This document shows positions 47,331-60,172 of a stretch of 64,000 nucleotides of DNA, piece after piece. Under the pieces are notes generated by a model, which was not told the DNA's origin, made no database searches, and was given only the letters and a program-made list of their open reading frames with translations. Made by a program: the position numbers and the translations under genes. This DNA comes from Hermodice carunculata (Eukaryota > Annelida > Polychaeta > Eunicida > Amphinomidae): NCBI GenBank assembly GCA_964020975.1, contig CAXHWN010002333.1, forward strand, positions 62,001-126,000, written 5' to 3'. Numbering within the stretch: the stretch's first letter is position 1; each line of letters opens with the position of its first letter.

Positions 47331-48830
47331 ATTAGTTACATAACGTGACCTCTTGACCACAGTTTGCCAAGACCTCTGTGTCTGGGCTGAATGCCCATGA
47401 AATCAAATTGAGTTCACTCACTTGATTCAAGAAAACCTGATGGTCCCATGGCACCATCTCTCAGTTCCTGTGGAACTGGTGGTGACTCCCAGTGCCCATG
47501 CTCCCTGTTTCATCCTTCCTCATCACTGGCTTGCCTTTTCCAGTTGAAGCTCTGTGAACTTTTGTTCACACTCTCTTCTATAGCGCTTTATGCAGGCCCT
47601 TATCTGCAGAAAATCTTTTCTCAGCAGTCTGGGGATCTTCGGAGATCTAGAAATTTGATTCTGTGTTCAGATACCACTGAAACAGTTGGGAGTAAAGCTG
47701 GTAGATTGGCTTGAAACCTAGATTTTCAAGATGGTATCTCAGCAAACAGAACGCAGAGAGAGGGAAAGCCATGCACACCAGGCTATTGCCTCCTTTCAGA
47801 GTCAGGCTATGGGTGTTGATCCAGTGACCACTCTCCCTACATCCTTGTCCTTGTTGGATCATGGGCAGAAATTGGATTCACAGAACCACTACATGGTGGC
47901 TTGGGACAACCATCCAGACTGCTATGGTTGTCGCCTGCAGTTGGGTCAAGTTTGCTCTCGCAATCAAACTTGCAAATACTGTCAGGATTCAGGAAAAGAC
48001 AAAGGGCTGCTCTTTGAGCAGGCACAGAGAAAGTCTGATCATGCAAGGTGTAGGCGGCAGGTCCTAGCTGCCGAACGCTGGGCGGCGATGACAAACTCCA
48101 TTGAGTCTTCACAACAGACCCCCCATGAGAAAAAGCACAGACTTATTACTTCAGTTCATCTGCAGTCTCATGTGGCTGATGGGAAAGAGCGTAGACTTAC
48201 TTCAGTTCCTCCGCAGTCCCATTTGATGGATGTCTCAATACCAGAAACCCCACGGGGGAGTAAGGTGAACAGAAGTCAGAGTTGAAAGTCAGGAAGAAAG
48301 AAATCACCACAAGGGGATTACGAACATCCGTCTTTACCCCTCGCTTCTGCTCTAGGCACGGACCCAAAGCTCGCCCTTGCTTTGGAGTCTATGTCAAAGA
48401 GCATGAGGATGCGGCTGAGATGCTCCGTGCATTGCTAGCCCCCTCTAAGCAGGCTGTTTCTTCTTCGGACTCAGCTCCAAGGAAGTCAGCCAAGCGTAGA
48501 TTGCAGCTGTCGAGATCTCCGTCTTCTGGGTCCAAGCACTTGGAGCAGCAGCAATCATGCAAACCGGGGCATCCTGATGGTAAATCTACATGTTCCTGTC
48601 TGAGCCTTCCAGAACTTCAGCCGGTCTGAGTGCTCAAATTGCAAGTCCGAGAAGTACGGAGAGCCAGCACATCGGTCAGTCCGAGTGCTTGGATCATAAG
48701 GCAGAGTGCCTGGCAAACCACCAATGCCTAAGTATACTTGCCGAGTTCCCGGGTGTGAGAGCTTGAATCATAAGCATAGGCAAAGGGGAAGTTGGGGGAA
48801 GACACCCAGACCTGTAGGGGCACCTTCTGC
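47331..48830 (+). mobile_element. DIRS-like element, left part only
   Basis: Second fossil of the same family as 3441-10667. The left terminal repeat (about 47331-47530) matches 3441-3640, and the gag-like region follows. The element stops near 48830 at family B sequence, so RT, RNase H, recombinase and right terminal repeat are missing. Broken, but less eroded than the first copy. Confidence 0.8.
47731..48630 (+). pseudogene. DIRS gag-like segment with Cys-rich motif
   Basis: The first 184 codons (47731-48285) are open. A cysteine cluster, CYGC (residues 64-67), C75 and CKYC (81-84), looks like a small zinc-binding motif. An acid/base-rich stretch follows, then Ser/Pro/Gln-rich repeats of about 20 residues (SVHLQSHVADGKERRLTSV-type and its variant). 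The region beyond is in a different frame. Gag proteins of DIRS elements bind the RNA; that role is inferred from position only. Confidence 0.65.
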
Positions 48831-49284
48831 CATAAAAAATTAAGGATGCTGGACTGGTCACAAGATTTTTACATTTTGACCCACATGTTAAATAATAATG
48901 TAGGTGGCGCCACCAACATTAAAGACCATGCAGATTATCATACAGTTTAAAAGTCCGAAAAGTCATATGGGCCTGACTCAAAAAACATCATAAGCAACTG
49001 AGATTTTGACCTCCTCCACAATCTCACTAAATTTCATGAACATCTATCAAGTATTAAGAATGCTAGAGTGCTCACAAGATTGTCCAAGTTTGACCCATAT
49101 ATTACATAATCCTGTATGTGGTGCCACCAATATCGACTCAGACTTTTATACACTTGGTAAGTTTTGAAAGTTACATGATGGGGCTATCTTGCAAACTGTA
49201 TCACACTCATAGGCAAAAGTTTACAGATGGACAGACATGAGTGATCGCATGAGCTCTGTGACCTGTGGTCAGCAGAGCTAAAAA
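48831..49284 (+). mobile_element. Family B 3' fragment
   Basis: The blocks ggtggcgccaccaacatta, ttgacctcctccacaatctc and ggacagacatgagtgatcgc end in the hairpin agctctgtgac...gtcagcagagct, then aaaaa (49250-49284). Confidence 0.7.
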
Positions 49285-49879
49285 GTCACTAAGCTATGGT
49301 GATGTTACAAATTCCATTTTTGCTGTCACCTGCCTGCCTTGTGATAATGATGACGTAATGAATGAATGGCTGTTCATAACATCAGTCTGCTTGATACATA
49401 TAATCAGCTCACAGTAATAAACAGTCCCCAATCACCATCCAATTTTCACCCCGCTTGCCGGACATAATGCTATTATAAAGGTTGATTTGGCATGCTACGT
49501 TTTATTGTTTAATAGATTATCACAGGTCTTGGCTATGTGACAAGCTAAACCTGTAAATACTCACAGATACTTGTACTTCTAATTCAGATATCTGGGGTTT
49601 TTTTCTAATACAGATAATTCTATGTCAACAACATTAGCAAGACAGCATTGGAATGCTCCCTTGTGAAATTGCTATAGTCTAGATGCATGGCATGGGTTTC
49701 ACTGTGTGAGATGAAAGAGCAGGACTGGGGTCCGCTTCATTGTGCCCTAGGCTTGGATTACATTTGAGGTAAGACTTTTGAAGAGATAAGCTCCCTGGAG
49801 CTCTCTTAAGTAATAGAAGGGTGCACAGGCATCCATTATTAACCATATTCTCACTACGAAGCAAAAATAAATAGATATA
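49285..49879. other. Non-repetitive stretch, nothing recognised
   Basis: No gene seen. Confidence 0.4.
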
Positions 49880-50035
49880 TCTATATTTCTAATACAGATA
49901 TCTGAATTAGAAATACAGACATCTGTATTAGAAATGTAAATATCTGAATTAGAAATACAAATACCTGAATTACAAACACAGATATCTTTATTAAATGCAG
50001 ATAACTGTATTTTAATGCAGACATCCACATTTTGA
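49880..50035. repeat. Degenerate 18-bp minisatellite
   Basis: Eight or so units of the type agaaatacagatatctgaat overlap head to tail. Two related phrases occur upstream near 49575-49620. The unit GATATC core is itself palindromic. Confidence 0.75.
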
Positions 50036-50290
50036 ACTATAGATATCTCTACTTGTGAATATTTGCAGCCTGGGTTTGCCATTAGATGACGCTTGTTAAA
50101 GTTGCCAGTCAAGATGGACAGTTGAAGCCAAGTGGAATTATCTCCTAGCACCAAGCATCTGCTTGAGAGATGTTTCACTATAACAGCTGACATCTCTATT
50201 TAAAGATAGCACTCTGGTGCTGTCCTAGGTAATTCAACGCCACACGTATTTACTTCCCACCAAGGCTATGTATTCCAGAATCCTGTGTTG
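50036..50290. other. Non-repetitive spacer
   Basis: No feature recognised. Confidence 0.35.
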
Positions 50291-50443
50291 AACAATGCCA
50301 AGCCATGCTCCTTTGTTTCCTCTCACATGTGCCATGTTTTGACCAATGCCAAGCCATGCTCATTTGTTTCCTCTCACATGTGCCATGTTTTGAACAATGC
50401 CAATCCATGCTCACTTGTTTTCTCTCACATGTGCGATATTTTG
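50291..50443. repeat. 51-bp tandem repeat, three units
   Basis: Starts at 50291, 50342 and 50393, each with aacaatgccaagccatgctc or close variant. As 51 is divisible by three, the plus-strand frame stays open and gives a 17-residue repeat (NAKPCSFVSSHMCHVL-type), but nothing else supports coding. Confidence 0.9.
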
Positions 50444-50479
50444 CGCTCCTTGCTGATATTCCAGTTTTAGACTTCACTA

Positions 50480-50640
50480 AAGAACACGAGCTCTGTGGCA
50501 ATCAGATGACCTTGGATGCAAAGACTGAAGTAGTCCTGTGAACTTTGTACTAATATCAAGGTTACTCTTCTTCAAAGACCATCAGCACTGTTTGCAAATA
50601 CCAGTCTGCATTCACACAGTCTTGGGGGGTCAGCTTTAAT
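50480..50640 (+). mobile_element. Family A/D-type 5' fragment
   Basis: gagctctgtggcaatcagat, then gcaaagactgaagtagtcct and gtgaactt, as at 40478, 53522 and 57510. Truncated. Confidence 0.45.
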
Positions 50641-51689
50641 AAATGAAAACTGCCAGGATCCACTGTTACCAAGATATAAGCCAATATGTCAGTATGACCT
50701 GTCCAGGTAAATCAAGCTCCAAATTAACAACACCAAATGGACCTCCAAAGGTACTTTAATATTAGTGTTCAATAGTAACCATGGGCCTGGGATCCATTGT
50801 GACTTCACAAAATGCTAAAAAACATTTAATCAATGGTTGAGAAGGGGGCATGAAAGTCCATTTACATAACACCTCAAACAAACTGAAAAGATTCCATGAA
50901 GATTAAATTTTTTACAAAGAGTATATTTCATAACATCAATCTCATCACAAAGAAAATCAAATATTACAATGTACAATTTCATCTTTTTTTCACGTTTTAT
51001 ACGTTTGACACACCACCAGCAGAAAAAACTACGTCATTAAATTGGAAGGGGGAAAAATAGTTTATACCTGTGTGGAAACTTGTATGCAACACACTGGAGC
51101 TACAAATTACTGTCTTTCCTCACAAAACATTACAAAATAAATGACATTTATGGTAAGATGCCACTCAACTATTGTAATGGGCGGGTCCAGCCACCCTCCC
51201 AAATTTCTTTGGTTTCCAGATTCATCCACATACATTTCACAATCAATATACAATTGTCTTTCAGCCTCAGAGTGCACCACTTGGCACCCCACTTTTCCAA
51301 AATTTGCAGGAGAGGACCATTGATTACCTGGTCATTGTCTTTTCCATTATATATTTCTGGACTTGTCCGTGATTGCTCCCACTTCACAAATGTTCCTCCC
51401 AGTCTCCATACACATATATACACATACATCTTCTCGCCTGTTGCAGAAAGAGGAGACACATGCAGATGCCATGTTATGTTGATGGTTCATTACCCCAGAG
51501 ACAGTCTCACCATGAATGCACTTTTCTGGCATATAGGACTCACTCCTGCAACAAATACATTGTATATTGAATGCTATTAAAATGAAAATGCAATAAGAGA
51601 TTGCTGGATCCATGGCCCCATCGCCTCATTTATAAGGTTGCTAATCACAGGTCTCATTTTGAAATGACTGTAGTCAATAAAAATAGGCT
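50641..51689. other. Non-repetitive stretch with no supported gene
   Basis: A 166-codon open stretch (51080-51580) has counterparts of 60-96 codons on the other strand, no recognisable domain and ordinary AT-rich composition. I do not call it, though a fragment of a host exon cannot be excluded. Confidence 0.35.
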
Positions 51690-53110
51690 TTCTCCATGAC
51701 CTAAATACTTGACTTAGTGGCCTACTTTTATTTCTTGACACACCTTTAGGTCAAGATATATGTGTGTGTCAAGTTTCATTAAACTAAGTCAAATAGTAAA
51801 GGAATTATTGCCTGCACATCATTTCACAAATATATGTCACTCTGACCCAGACACTCGACCTAGTAACCTACTTTTGTTTCACGACACACCTTTGGGTCAA
51901 GATGTGTGTATGTAAAGTTTCATTAACCTAACTTAAATAGTGAAGGAATTACAGCCCAGACATGATTTTATAAAGATATGTCATTGTGACCCAGATACTT
52001 TACCTCATGACCTACTTTTTTTATGACACACCCTTACCCAAAGATGCACCAGTGTCTAAAGCTTCATTAATCTGAGTTGAAGGACAAGTGAATAATGGTC
52101 CTGACACAAGCGAGTCTATTACAGTTTTATATAAGGGCATCACCATGACCCAGATACTTATCCTAGTAACCTACTTTTGTTCATTACCTATTTTTTTGGC
52201 AAGATATGTGTATATGATGTTTCATTACACTCACTCAATGAGTAAAGGAATTACAGTCCAGACCCGATTTTACAAGGGTATACCAGTGACCCAGATACTT
52301 GATCTAGTGACCTAGTTTACTTCATGACACACCTTAAGGTCAAGATATATGCATGTGTAAAGTTTCATGAAATTAAGTTAAAGATTAAATGAATTTCAAC
52401 CAGACATGAATTTACAAGGACATCTCACTGTGACCCAGATACTTGACCTAGTGACCTATCTTTATGCATGGCACACTCTTGTGTCTAGATACACCGGTGT
52501 GTAAAGTTTTTATGATCCTACGTCAAAGGATAATAGAATAACAGCCAGGACATGAAGTGTCATGAAGTTTTACATGATTGTATCGTGACCCGGATACTTG
52601 ACCTAGTGATCTACTTTTGTTTCATGACACATCTTTAGGTCAAGATATATATGTGTGTGAAGTTTCATGAAACTATACCAAGTAGTACAGGAATTATAGC
52701 TTGGACACGATTTTACAATGATATGTCACTGTGACCCAGATACTTCACTTTGTGGCCTACTTTTGATACATGACTCATCCTTATGTCCAAATGCACTTGT
52801 GTCAGAAGTAAAATTAATCTAAGTTGAAGTGCAACAAAATTACAGCCTTGATATGAAGTGTAATGTATCTTTATATAATTGTATCATCTTGACTTCGTGA
52901 CCAAGTTTTGTTTCATGGCACACCTTTAGGCCAAGATATGTGTGTGTGAAGTTTCCTGAAACTAAATTGAATAATTATATAAAAAAAATAGTTAAATAGT
53001 GAAGGAATTATAGCCCAGACAAGATTTTACAAGGATATGTCAGTAAAATTCAGACACTTGACCTAGTGACCTACTTTTGGAATATGACACACCTTTGTGG
53101 CTTCAATTAT
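51690..53110 (+). repeat. Family D satellite-like array, about ten units of about 145 bp
   Basis: The phrase gacccagatacttgacctag (or variants) starts near 51698, 51844, 51988, 52147, 52288, 52432, 52586, 52732, 52886 and 53046, spacing 141-160 bp. Each unit continues tgacctacttttgtttcatg, acacacctttaggtcaagat, gtgtaaagtttcat and gaattacagcccagacatga. Units differ by substitutions and small indels, so the array is not recent. Related three-unit blocks occur at 9285-10030. Non-coding. Confidence 0.9.
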
Positions 53111-53473
53111 GTAGCATCAAAGACACGGTTCATTCATTTTTGTGTCTTCATTTTGAAACTTAATTCATTAAGGTTATCCTCAACTAATGTCCCCTATGTG
53201 CAGGCAGTTGAAATAGAGCTAAGTGTGAAATAAAGTCCTCTTGATGACAGAGTACCTGAAGTCTGTGGTGTCAGCGAGGCCCGCGCTGCCCTCCACCTGA
53301 TCGACTCCTCTGTTCCATTTCCTGTACCAGCTTGTAGGTCTCAGACTGTTCCACGTCTGCTTTACTTATAAAGAGAAAGTGACAGAATTAATGCACACAC
53401 CTACAGTTCACCATGGACCTAATCAGTTAGAGGATTTGCTATAAAGTATGGCTGATGTACTTTCATTACCAGG
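53111..53473. other. Spacer containing a possible short exon
   Basis: The only notable item is the GC-richer segment 53256-53366. Confidence 0.35.
53256..53366 (-). CDS. Possible short coding exon, low confidence
   Basis: On the minus strand a pyrimidine-rich tract ending tttataag precedes an open segment. A donor-like cag/gtactc lies at 53256/53255 and an earlier one, tcag/gtggag, near 53296. One frame reads KADVEQSETYKLVQEMEQRS and fits the earlier donor; another stays open to the later donor. The first looks like a polar, helix-prone segment, but I cannot assign a family. It could be the only host exon in this part of the window, or chance. Confidence 0.22.
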
Positions 53474-54738
53474 AAAAAACGAGAGGACTGCGACAGTCCC
53501 GTGCTCAGCTAGCCTTACACACATGCACTGAAGTGGTCTTGTGAACTTTAGAATGATTTCAAGTCCCCTTTGCTTAAGACCATCATCACTGTTACTAACA
53601 TGTACATATCCTCTCTCCGATTTTTTTTTTAAGTTTAATAATTTGTTGAAAATCAGAAAATGACAGCAACACCATGCAGTCAACATATTTGGTCAAGTCC
53701 ACGTACATTCCCAATACGTCTGAATAACCAAGATCCAAGTAATGGTGTTGTGCTGTTGCACTAACCTCATCACAGTCCCTTCACTATGTGTCTTCTGTCA
53801 GGTGCCAGGAATTCTGTTAAGGTAGACTTCTCAACAAGCATCTTGTCCCTTTCAAGGTTCCTGGCAAAAGCACAGTGCTTTGTTGCCTCACCTCTGACCC
53901 CTGCCTGGTACTTCTGGTGGAAGGGATCACTTATTATTTTGATTTCTTGGCATGTTTATCACTACAGTTTGGGAGAATTACTTGACAAAAGTGACAACAC
54001 ACAAAATTTAAAAAAAAAAGTGAAAAATAATCACAGTGCCACATTTTGAATAAATTAAGGTTTAGATGTCCTCAGGAGTGTCAGTGTGCAATTTCAAAGC
54101 AATAGGCTTGACAGTCTTGGAGCAGATTTTTATTTTAATAAACCAAAAAAATTCTCCAAAATTTCAAAAAACACTAGACTGTCATCACTTGAACAAAATT
54201 GGTAAAGAACAACACAAGATACACCCCCATCAAGTTTGAAGTGAAACTGGTGGACCATTTTGGAGAAATAAAAAATGTGACTTACCGTTGCAATCTCAGT
54301 GACTTGCATTGTAATGAATGGGAATGTATGCAGTTACCCATAAACACTCAAATTGAAAAGAATTGTTTAAAAATTAGAGATGCAGAAAATCATCACCTAG
54401 TGAATACTTTAGTTTGACCCTTCCACAAACTATATTTCCCAGGGTTCTCCCAGTAGCATCCCTTTAAAATTTCAAAGCAATTGGCTTGCCGATCTCCGAG
54501 AAGAAAGTTTCTTCCAGGATTTGCCCAAAAATGAACAAAAAGTTCATAAAAAAATCCAAACAACAGTGGACCATGACCATTTGCACAAGCTTTGTAGAAC
54601 CTCACCCAAGGTATATCACCACCAAGTTTTAAGTGAATCCAGCTGAAGCTTTTTGAGAAGTTGAAAATGTGAATTGTTGAAGGACAGATACTGATGCCCG
54701 CGACAGATGAATTGCCATAAGACAAGCTCAGCTGAGCT
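53474..54738 (+). mobile_element. Family A element, complete-looking but with unrelated insert
   Basis: The 5' end is cgagaggactgcgacagtcc, cgtgctcagc. Repeat-unit blocks run from about 54030. The 3' end is the shortened palindrome AGCTCAGCTGAGCT (54725-54738), where the inner stem and loop have been lost. Between about 53740 and 53990 lies sequence not shared with other copies. Confidence 0.65.
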
Positions 54739-55443
54739 ACAAATCTACAAAATGTCCGTCAAGCTGGATGTCACATTTGTTAATTGCATTTACCATTGTA
54801 TGCACCTACACACCTGGACACAAAAATTTTTAAGCAAACAGACTTGATTTTAGTATATTAACACCAAAGGAAAGGCAAGTCACTCTTGCATCCAATATCC
54901 TTTTTTCTGTGAGCGAGTATCAATATAATTTTCAATGATAAAGTATCAACTGCAGCATGCCTATATATTTGGCAGAGCCTAAGCTCTATATCCGGACAAC
55001 CTCCCAAAATCGTGACATAATGACCTCTCACTAGCTGGAGGCTGCTATGTCAAATGCTGTGCCTGAGCTGTCTACTGAGTGCTCTGGCCAAACTTATGCC
55101 ACAATGTGTCGGGATCTTTGTATACTGTGTTCCCATGTGGCAGTTGTTCCCACCCTTACGCACTCCAGCGGGTCCCAGAGGCTATATGATCTCCTTGACC
55201 TAATTAACTTGGCTAATTATCTGGCTTGATCATGCTGTCTGCTGTACACTGGTGGCATCTCCCCACACAGCTTGGAGTACACACTTCTTTCCGTGCAATA
55301 TACACAGCCTGGGTTTATGCCAGCAAATTATCTTCACTTAAATGTTAAACTCTTCAAAATTTTTATTCACTGGGACTTCACATACATTAATCCAAAGGCT
55401 GTTCATTCCACCGGCTGCCGCAAGAGCATAATTTTCATTGAAA
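54739..55443. other. Non-repetitive stretch, nothing recognised
   Basis: A 60-codon open stretch (55047-55229) shows no domain. No gene is called. Confidence 0.4.
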
Positions 55444-56613
<1,170 letters not shown>

Positions 56614-56630
56614 CCCCCCCCCCCCCCCCC
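56614..56630. repeat. Poly-C tract
   Basis: 17-base C run preceding the assembly gap by about 130 bases. Confidence 0.95.
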
Positions 56631-56762
56631 ACCACCCCACCCCACTCCTTGACGTACACAATTAGACCTGCTTTACCTCCTGGATCCGGTTATTGTCACT
56701 TAGGTGACACACAATTCCAGCAAAGACTGTACACAAGATTCTAATTGAACCAAGAGGTCAAA

Positions 56763-56962
56763 NNNNNNNNNNNNNNNNNNNNNNNNNNNNNNNNNNNNNN
56801 NNNNNNNNNNNNNNNNNNNNNNNNNNNNNNNNNNNNNNNNNNNNNNNNNNNNNNNNNNNNNNNNNNNNNNNNNNNNNNNNNNNNNNNNNNNNNNNNNNNN
56901 NNNNNNNNNNNNNNNNNNNNNNNNNNNNNNNNNNNNNNNNNNNNNNNNNNNNNNNNNNNNNN
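56763..56962. other. Assembly gap (200 N)
   Basis: Exactly 200 undetermined bases. The 60 bases before the gap (gtgacacacaattccagcaa onward) recur after it (gtgacacacaatcccggcaa onward) with a few differences, ending in the same gaaccaagaggtcaaa. The gap may therefore be a false join of two alleles or a collapsed tandem repeat. Confidence 0.98.
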
Positions 56963-57470
56963 TATGTGACACACAATCCCGGCAAAGACTGTACACACAC
57001 AAGATTCTAATTGAACCAAGAGGTCAAAATTAAAAAGCTACTTAGTGACAAATTTATGAAAGAAGACCTGTATTTTTAAAATACATCTACAGTATGTGAC
57101 AAAGTAACAAAGGATCAGCAATTGCAAACACATGAGGCCAGTTTGATCTTTCAAAGTCACTTAAGATAGAACTTAATAAGACCAAAAAGAAGAATTTTCT
57201 GTTACGTTTTAACAGTAACCATGGGCCCTGCAGCCACCTTTATTTTATATCTCTACCATAAAAATATTAACATGCGGTTGTAAATGTACACATATGGATA
57301 TTTCTGAAGTTTTAAAATTTGTTAAAACTCAGGAAATATGATTTAGTGGATTTAGTGGAGATCAAGTCAAAGTAAATTCCCATCAAGTTTCAAGAGAAAC
57401 CAACATACCGGTCCAGTTTGTGGAAGACAAATATACCAAAAACACACAAATATTCATTTTGAAAAAAAAA
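56963..57470. other. Spacer with a diverged family A fragment
   Basis: attcccatcaagtttcaaga near 57377 recalls family A; otherwise unassigned. Confidence 0.4.
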
Positions 57471-57473
57471 TCA

Positions 57474-58213
57474 AACAGGATCGCAAGTCCTGTGCTCAGC
57501 AGACCATATATGCAAAAACTGAAGTAGTCTTGTGAGCTTCAGAATGATATCAAAGTCCCCTTTGTCTAAGACCATCTTAAAAATGCTACCATGTCCAGTT
57601 CAGAAAATGAAAGCACCACCATTTAATAAACAAGCTTCGTGGAGATCAAGTCCATGTAGATCCACAATACTTTTGAAAAGGATTCAACTGGCAGTTTGGG
57701 AGAAAACAAGATGGCAGAATGAAAGCCCATCCTCAGTTGACCTTCACAATCAACCCATAAGCCCAATAAGTCCTACTCTGGTCCAGGGGATGGAAATTTG
57801 GAGAAGAAGTAAACAAGCTTTTCTCGGCACGCATTCCGCACAAGGCATGCTGAGAAAAGCTGTTGACCCAGTCCAAAATTTGGCACTTAGATTCAAATCT
57901 GCTAAAAATCTGGGATCTATATTTTCGCCACCTAGTGAACAAGATTGCTTGGCCCTTCCAGAAGCTACATCGCCACCCCTCCAATACATACATTAAAAGT
58001 TTCATAAAAAGTTCAAAAATAATCAGACAAAGCTGGTTTTCAATAGGAGCCTGGTCCATCATAAGGTCCTTCTGTGACAAAAATTTGGTACAGCTACAGT
58101 GAACATATTTTGAGATATTGAGGTTATGTCGACAAGACAGACAGACAGACAGGTGGATGGAAGGACAACACAGGGGACGACAATACCCTCGGGCACTTTA
58201 TGTGCCGAGGGTA
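57474..58213 (+). mobile_element. Family A/D mosaic element with a different 3' hairpin
   Basis: The 5' end is acaggatcgcaagtcctgtg, ctcagcagacc, a diverged family A start. The interior has the block tgaagtagtcttgtgagctt. The 3' part switches to family D-like sequence (tttggtacagctacagtgaa, gagatattgaggt), a (GACA)n tract (58133-58151) and a terminal hairpin CCCTCGGGCAC-tttat-GTGCCGAGGG (58181-58206), then taatgaaaa. This is a second type of 3' stem-loop in the window. Confidence 0.55.
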
Positions 58214-58921
58214 ATGAAAACTTAAAAAATTAATCTTCAGACAACACCGAAATTATTGTACACTGAAGACAAGTAAGACAGCCAGCACTGTGTTAGTTGT
58301 AATAACAAGCAAACTGCCACATACACGTACATTGCCGACACAGTGCTATGGCATATACAAGCATCTTAACACAGTAACAAAACCTAGTCAGTAACCCAGC
58401 AACATTAACTCAACAGAAAACACGGCTCTTCAAATATATGAAACGCAACACTTTTTTTTTCATTTTCATGCTATGCACCTTTTCACATCACCTATTATTA
58501 TTATTGAAAGGGAATAAAAAAGCTTTGAGAACATACTGCGTGTCACGGAGTTTACACAAGGAAACAGCACAGCTGCTGGCTACAATCAAATCAGTTACAA
58601 GCTGACTAAAACATCAACTTTGGTATGCGTTTTTTTCTTTTTTTGGTTTGGCATAGACTTGGCAAGTAGACATCTATTTTACCTTAACATTCAGACTCAA
58701 CGGCTTCCTTGTGCACAGTTGACATGTCTAAATATACTCCTTTAGGAGTCTGAGTGATTCTGTTTTCTCATTAATACAGTGGCACTGAGTACACAGATCA
58801 CATTTGTTTATGAAGACTTTAGCTGTCAACATGACACTTTCCAGACACTGGAGTCCTGTATTCATAAATATCACCTGTCACGTCAGACCTCCCTGAACTG
58901 GAAGATAGGTTTGTCCTAAAT
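58214..58921. other. Non-repetitive stretch, nothing recognised
   Basis: No exon, RNA gene or repeat identified. Confidence 0.4.
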
Positions 58922-59250
58922 AGGTGGTACCTCTGTAAATGATGATATGCAGTGTGCTGTATACAGAAGGAAGAGTCATAGGTGGTACCTCTGTAACTGT
59001 TGATATGTAATACAGTGTGCTGTATACAGAAGACTCATAGGTGGTACCTCTGTAACTGTTGATATGTAATAATACAGTGTGCTATATACAGAAGAGTCAT
59101 AGGTGGTACCTCTGTAACTGATGATATGTAATAATACAGTGTGTTGTATACAGAAGAGTCATAGGTGGTACCTCTGTAACTGATGATATGTGGTGTTCTA
59201 TATACAAAAAGGAATCCTAAATAGGTGGTGCCTCTGTAAATGATGATAGA
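58922..59250. repeat. 58-62-bp minisatellite, six units
   Basis: Units start aggtggtacctctgtaa at 58922, 58980, 59039, 59101, 59163 and 59223. They differ mainly by short indels in the gtaataatacagtg part and are highly similar, so the array is young or homogenised. An upstream partial unit lies at 58890-58921. Confidence 0.9.
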
Positions 59251-59634
59251 AGCTTTTCCAAAGTAAAAGAAATATTTGTAATTATGAACTGGTTATGCAT
59301 GTTATTAACCATATATGGTTCTTCAGGCCTACACTATATGGCCACAGTACATGGGCTGATATGACATTACAGGGCCTATATTTTCCGTATTGTCCCAGTA
59401 GAGTCATATCAGCCTGGTATGGTGCAGAGACGTCAACAGCAGGCTGCATGAGGTGAAATGACAAGGAGGATCCCTGTATGTGACAGCAGGCACGCGAGGC
59501 ACGTGCAATGTGTCCAGGGTTGTACTGCAAGATGAGCAGGATAGCAGACGCAAAATGGATCCACATTTGGGGGTGTTCTACTTTTATTATATTTAGTAGT
59601 ATGATAAAAAATAACATGCATAATCAGTTAATAA
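59251..59634. other. Non-repetitive stretch
   Basis: An open minus-strand stretch of 111 codons (59282-59617) has no recognisable domain; not called. Confidence 0.3.
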
Positions 59635-59827
59635 ATACCATATTCATTCGAATAAGGGCACATGCTCTAATATGGGCACAACCCCATTCTTATCATAAAA
59701 GAAACCTTTGTTTTCACAGATATAGGTCAATTTTCAGTGTCAATTCTAGTTCATTACCTGTTTTAGGTATATTTTCCAATTAAATTTTTCTAAGGGCACT
59801 GTGCACTTATTGGAATGAATACAGTAT
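59635..59827. mobile_element. MITE with ATTCATTCGAATAAG-type ends
   Basis: The left end ATACCATATTCATTCGAATA and the inverted right end ATACTGTATTCATTCCAATA match over about 26 bp with four differences. Ends of this type (TATTyATTCGAATAAG) are widespread in short elements of aquatic animals, by general knowledge. 193 bp, non-coding. Confidence 0.65.
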
Positions 59828-59833
59828 ATTATA

Positions 59834-59960
59834 AACCTCTTTAATTGGTATTGCCCTCATATTAGCCTTCAGGCAGCTGTATAAGCCCTCTGCCATTCAG
59901 GCCTGGAGCCGATATGGCTGCCCAAAGGCTGATATGAGGGCAATACCAATTAAAGAGGTT
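59834..59960. mobile_element. 127-bp foldback element with 36-bp arms
   Basis: The arms AACCTCTTTAATTGGTATTG... pair with the inverted right side over 36 bp with one mismatch, separated by about 55 bp. It lies only 6 bp from the preceding MITE. Near-identity of the arms implies recent origin. It could be a palindromic MITE; no target-site duplication is obvious. Confidence 0.7.
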
Positions 59961-60172
59961 AATAACTTATAAGTATAGAACACTATACTATGCATGACTC
60001 CTGCTATATCTCTCCACTCAGTTGTACTCACCCCAGAACATTAGAAAACAACCAGCAGTGACGCTGCCCACGCCAGCCATCCTGTGTTTACAAGCACCCT
60101 GCTTTCCTCTGTGGCTGTCTGCACCATTCAAGTAGGCTGGAATGGAGGAGGAAGGTTTGCTCCAGGGGAATT

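Noticed and set aside
47731-48285. 184-codon frame with a Cys-rich motif considered as a zinc-finger gene
   Set aside because: The flanking terminal repeat and its homology with the copy at 3441 show it is a retroelement gag-like segment.
50291-50443. Three 51-bp repeats considered as a coding repeat
   Set aside because: Only three units, no extension of the frame with a recognisable product, and open frames on the other strand too.
51080-51580. 166-codon frame considered as a gene
   Set aside because: No recognisable domain, competing open frames on the minus strand, AT-rich codon pattern unlike a conserved exon.
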